NCBI RefSeq assembly: GCF_964229645.1
Contig: NZ_CAXREX010000159.1
Span: 1 to 16,337 of the forward strand
Reading direction: 5' to 3'
Source of the DNA: Nioella sp964229645
Lineage (GTDB): Bacteria > Pseudomonadota > Alphaproteobacteria > Rhodobacterales > Rhodobacteraceae
Length of the DNA: 16,337 nt
In this document: positions 15,628-16,337 of the stretch, one piece after another
Position numbering within the stretch: position 1 is the first letter of the stretch
Layout of the letters: each line of letters starts with the position of its first letter
Notes under the pieces: generated by a model
Told to the model about the DNA's origin: nothing
What the model saw: the letters and a program-made list of their open reading frames with translations, nothing else
Database searches by the model: none
Program-made: the position numbers and the translations under genes

Positions 15628-15828
15628 ATGCGAGAAATGTGCCTCAGTCAAATCGAGCTGGCTGCTCGATGGAGAATTAGCCCAAGGACACTTGAGCGGT
15701 GGCGGTGGATCGGCGATGGGCCGCGCTTCATGAAGCTCGGCGGGCGGGTGATTTATCGCGTCGAAGATGTGCTGGCGTTCGAACAGCAAGAACTGCGAGA
15801 TTTGGAGGAGATAAAGGCTGGGCGCTGA
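15628..15828 (+). CDS. Excisionase/AlpA-type helix-turn-helix DNA-binding protein
   Basis: The 66-residue protein is almost wholly one MerR-like helix-turn-helix of the HTH_17/excisionase kind: LSQIELAARWRISPRTLERW (6-25), then IGDGPRFMKLGGRVIYRVEDVLAFE (27-51) with the usual beta wing and final helix. Proteins of this sort control excision or gene expression in phages and integrative elements of alphaproteobacteria. I took the ATG at 15628, since AAAGGA at 15615-15620 is well spaced. A GTG at 15604 would fall inside the 17-bp palindrome. No integrase gene lies beside it in the window. An 8-bp inverted repeat at 15855-15888 follows its stop. It may be what remains of an element, or the first gene of one reaching to the right. 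Confidence 0.75.
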   Translation: MREMCLSQIELAARWRISPRTLERWRWIGDGPRFMKLGGRVIYRVEDVLAFEQQELRDLEEIKAGR

Positions 15829-16066
15829 AAACGGCGCTGGCATCGTCAGCCAAGCCCTGCGCGGCGACTATTTCTGACCTGCGCAGGGAAGTTACGTGCG
15901 CCGAATAGCCTGCAGTTCGCCACCACGCACCATTCCGCCCCTCCGGCCGAACCCATAACCTCCATCCACATCTGCAGATAGAACCCCGTTCGAAAACAAG
16001 CACTTTACGCGCAATTTCGATTGCCCGCTTTCCTCCCGTCAGTTAGCGTCATCGAGAGCACAGAAA
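15829..16066. other. Intergenic region after the HTH gene with one inverted repeat
   Basis: CCCTGCGC (15855-15862) and GCGCAGGG (15881-15888) form an exact 8-bp inverted repeat with an 18-base spacer, 27 bases after the HTH stop, possibly a terminator without a T-run. No gene is supportable in the rest, and the promoter of the following ORF should lie here. Confidence 0.4.
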
Positions 16067-16337
16067 ATGGGCCCGCATAGTTTGCGGGTCCACCGATCTG
16101 GCCCGGAGGTGATTTTGGAGAGCGACCGGTCGGAACTTCGCTGGGGTGTCGAGCAGCGCCTAGAGTTCATCGAGTTCCGCCTGTTCTGGGAACCCAGCAC
16201 GATCACCGATGGCCGTTTCCGACCGGAACGCCTGCGCACCCTGCGCACCCTGCGCACCCGCCTGTCGGCCGCCTACAAGGGTAGCCAAGAGCCAAGCACA
16301 TATGTTCACACTGTTCGCGCTCGGCGACTTGTTCCTG
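16067..16337 (+). CDS. Partial ORF starting like a WYL-domain transcriptional regulator (runs off the window, possibly broken)
   Basis: An open frame runs from the ATG at 16067 to the right edge with no stop. The segment LRWGVEQRLEFIEFRLFWE (encoded at about 16136-16192) closely resembles, from memory, the N-terminus of winged-helix WYL-domain regulators of the CapW/BrxR type. In that family the next residues normally read like GxxNRSDLxxxFGVSxPQAS, the DNA-binding helix-turn-helix. Here they are replaced by PSTITDGRFRPERL, three LRT repeats and unrelated sequence. The gene may be frameshifted, rearranged or a remnant. Possible starts are the ATG at 16067 or a TTG at 16115 with GGAGG (16105-16109) five bases upstream, which gives the more usual length before the motif. 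Regulators of this family often sit at the head of phage-defence clusters. Confidence 0.45.
   Translation, partial: MGPHSLRVHRSGPEVILESDRSELRWGVEQRLEFIEFRLFWEPSTITDGRFRPERLRTLRTLRTRLSAAYKGSQEPSTYVHTVRARRLVP
16232..16258 (+). repeat. Three tandem copies of a 9-bp repeat
   Basis: CTGCGCACC is repeated exactly three times in frame, giving (Leu-Arg-Thr)x3 in the partial ORF. Such an exact short tandem repeat can expand or contract by slippage without shifting the frame. It sits where the regulator's helix-turn-helix would be expected. Confidence 0.85.

Noticed and set aside
16039..16257. A 72-codon minus-strand frame at the right end
   Set aside because: Arg/Ser-rich and antisense to the more convincing plus-strand frame with the regulator-like segment.
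16232..16258. CRISPR-like repeats
   Set aside because: The repeats are 9 bp, directly adjacent and without spacers; no other regularly spaced repeats occur in the window.

Overview
The window looks like chromosomal DNA of a marine or soil alphaproteobacterium, most likely of the Rhodobacteraceae (Roseobacter/Paracoccus relatives). The evidence is the high GC content, a SUF operon interleaved with two small Yip1-like membrane proteins, and a GC-rich palindrome cluster ending in a CCCCCGGGATATTTT-type tail of a kind I associate with this family. The lineage call is inference from gene content and style, not a database result.

Layout. (1) Positions 1-5909, plus strand: a FkbM-type methyltransferase open at the left edge, a small membrane protein, then a tightly packed iron-sulfur assembly operon: sufC, sufD, two Yip1-like membrane proteins and sufS. 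SufC, SufD and SufS supply the ATPase, the scaffold partner and the cysteine desulfurase of the SUF machine; sufB is not in the window and probably lies to the left. (2) Positions 5920-6055: a cluster of at least five adjacent hairpins between convergent genes, serving as a terminator region or dispersed palindromic element. (3) Positions 6064-7762: a minus-strand membrane protein fused to a spermidine-synthase-like domain, divergent from a complete tRNA-Arg(CCG) with its own promoter. (4) Positions 7984-12802, minus strand: three cell-surface genes. They are a lipoprotein subtilase (S8), a small putative outer-membrane beta-strand protein just after it, and, beyond an AT-rich gap, an 854-residue autotransporter-like protein with a duplicated domain and a fibronectin III domain. 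(5) Positions 12946-15186, minus strand: phospholipid genes plsC-like then cdsA (stop and start overlap by one base), followed after a hairpin by a LysE/RhtB exporter. (6) Positions 15187-16337: a gene-poor, compositionally different stretch holding a 66-residue excisionase/AlpA-type DNA-binding protein behind a 17-bp palindrome. An ORF running off the right edge begins like the N-terminus of WYL-domain regulators. This looks like the border or remnant of an integrated element.

No complete novel system is demonstrable. The best leads are the lipid-anchored subtilase plus small barrel-like partner, the Yip1-like pair embedded in the SUF operon, and the regulator-bearing island edge, whose cargo would lie to the right of the window.
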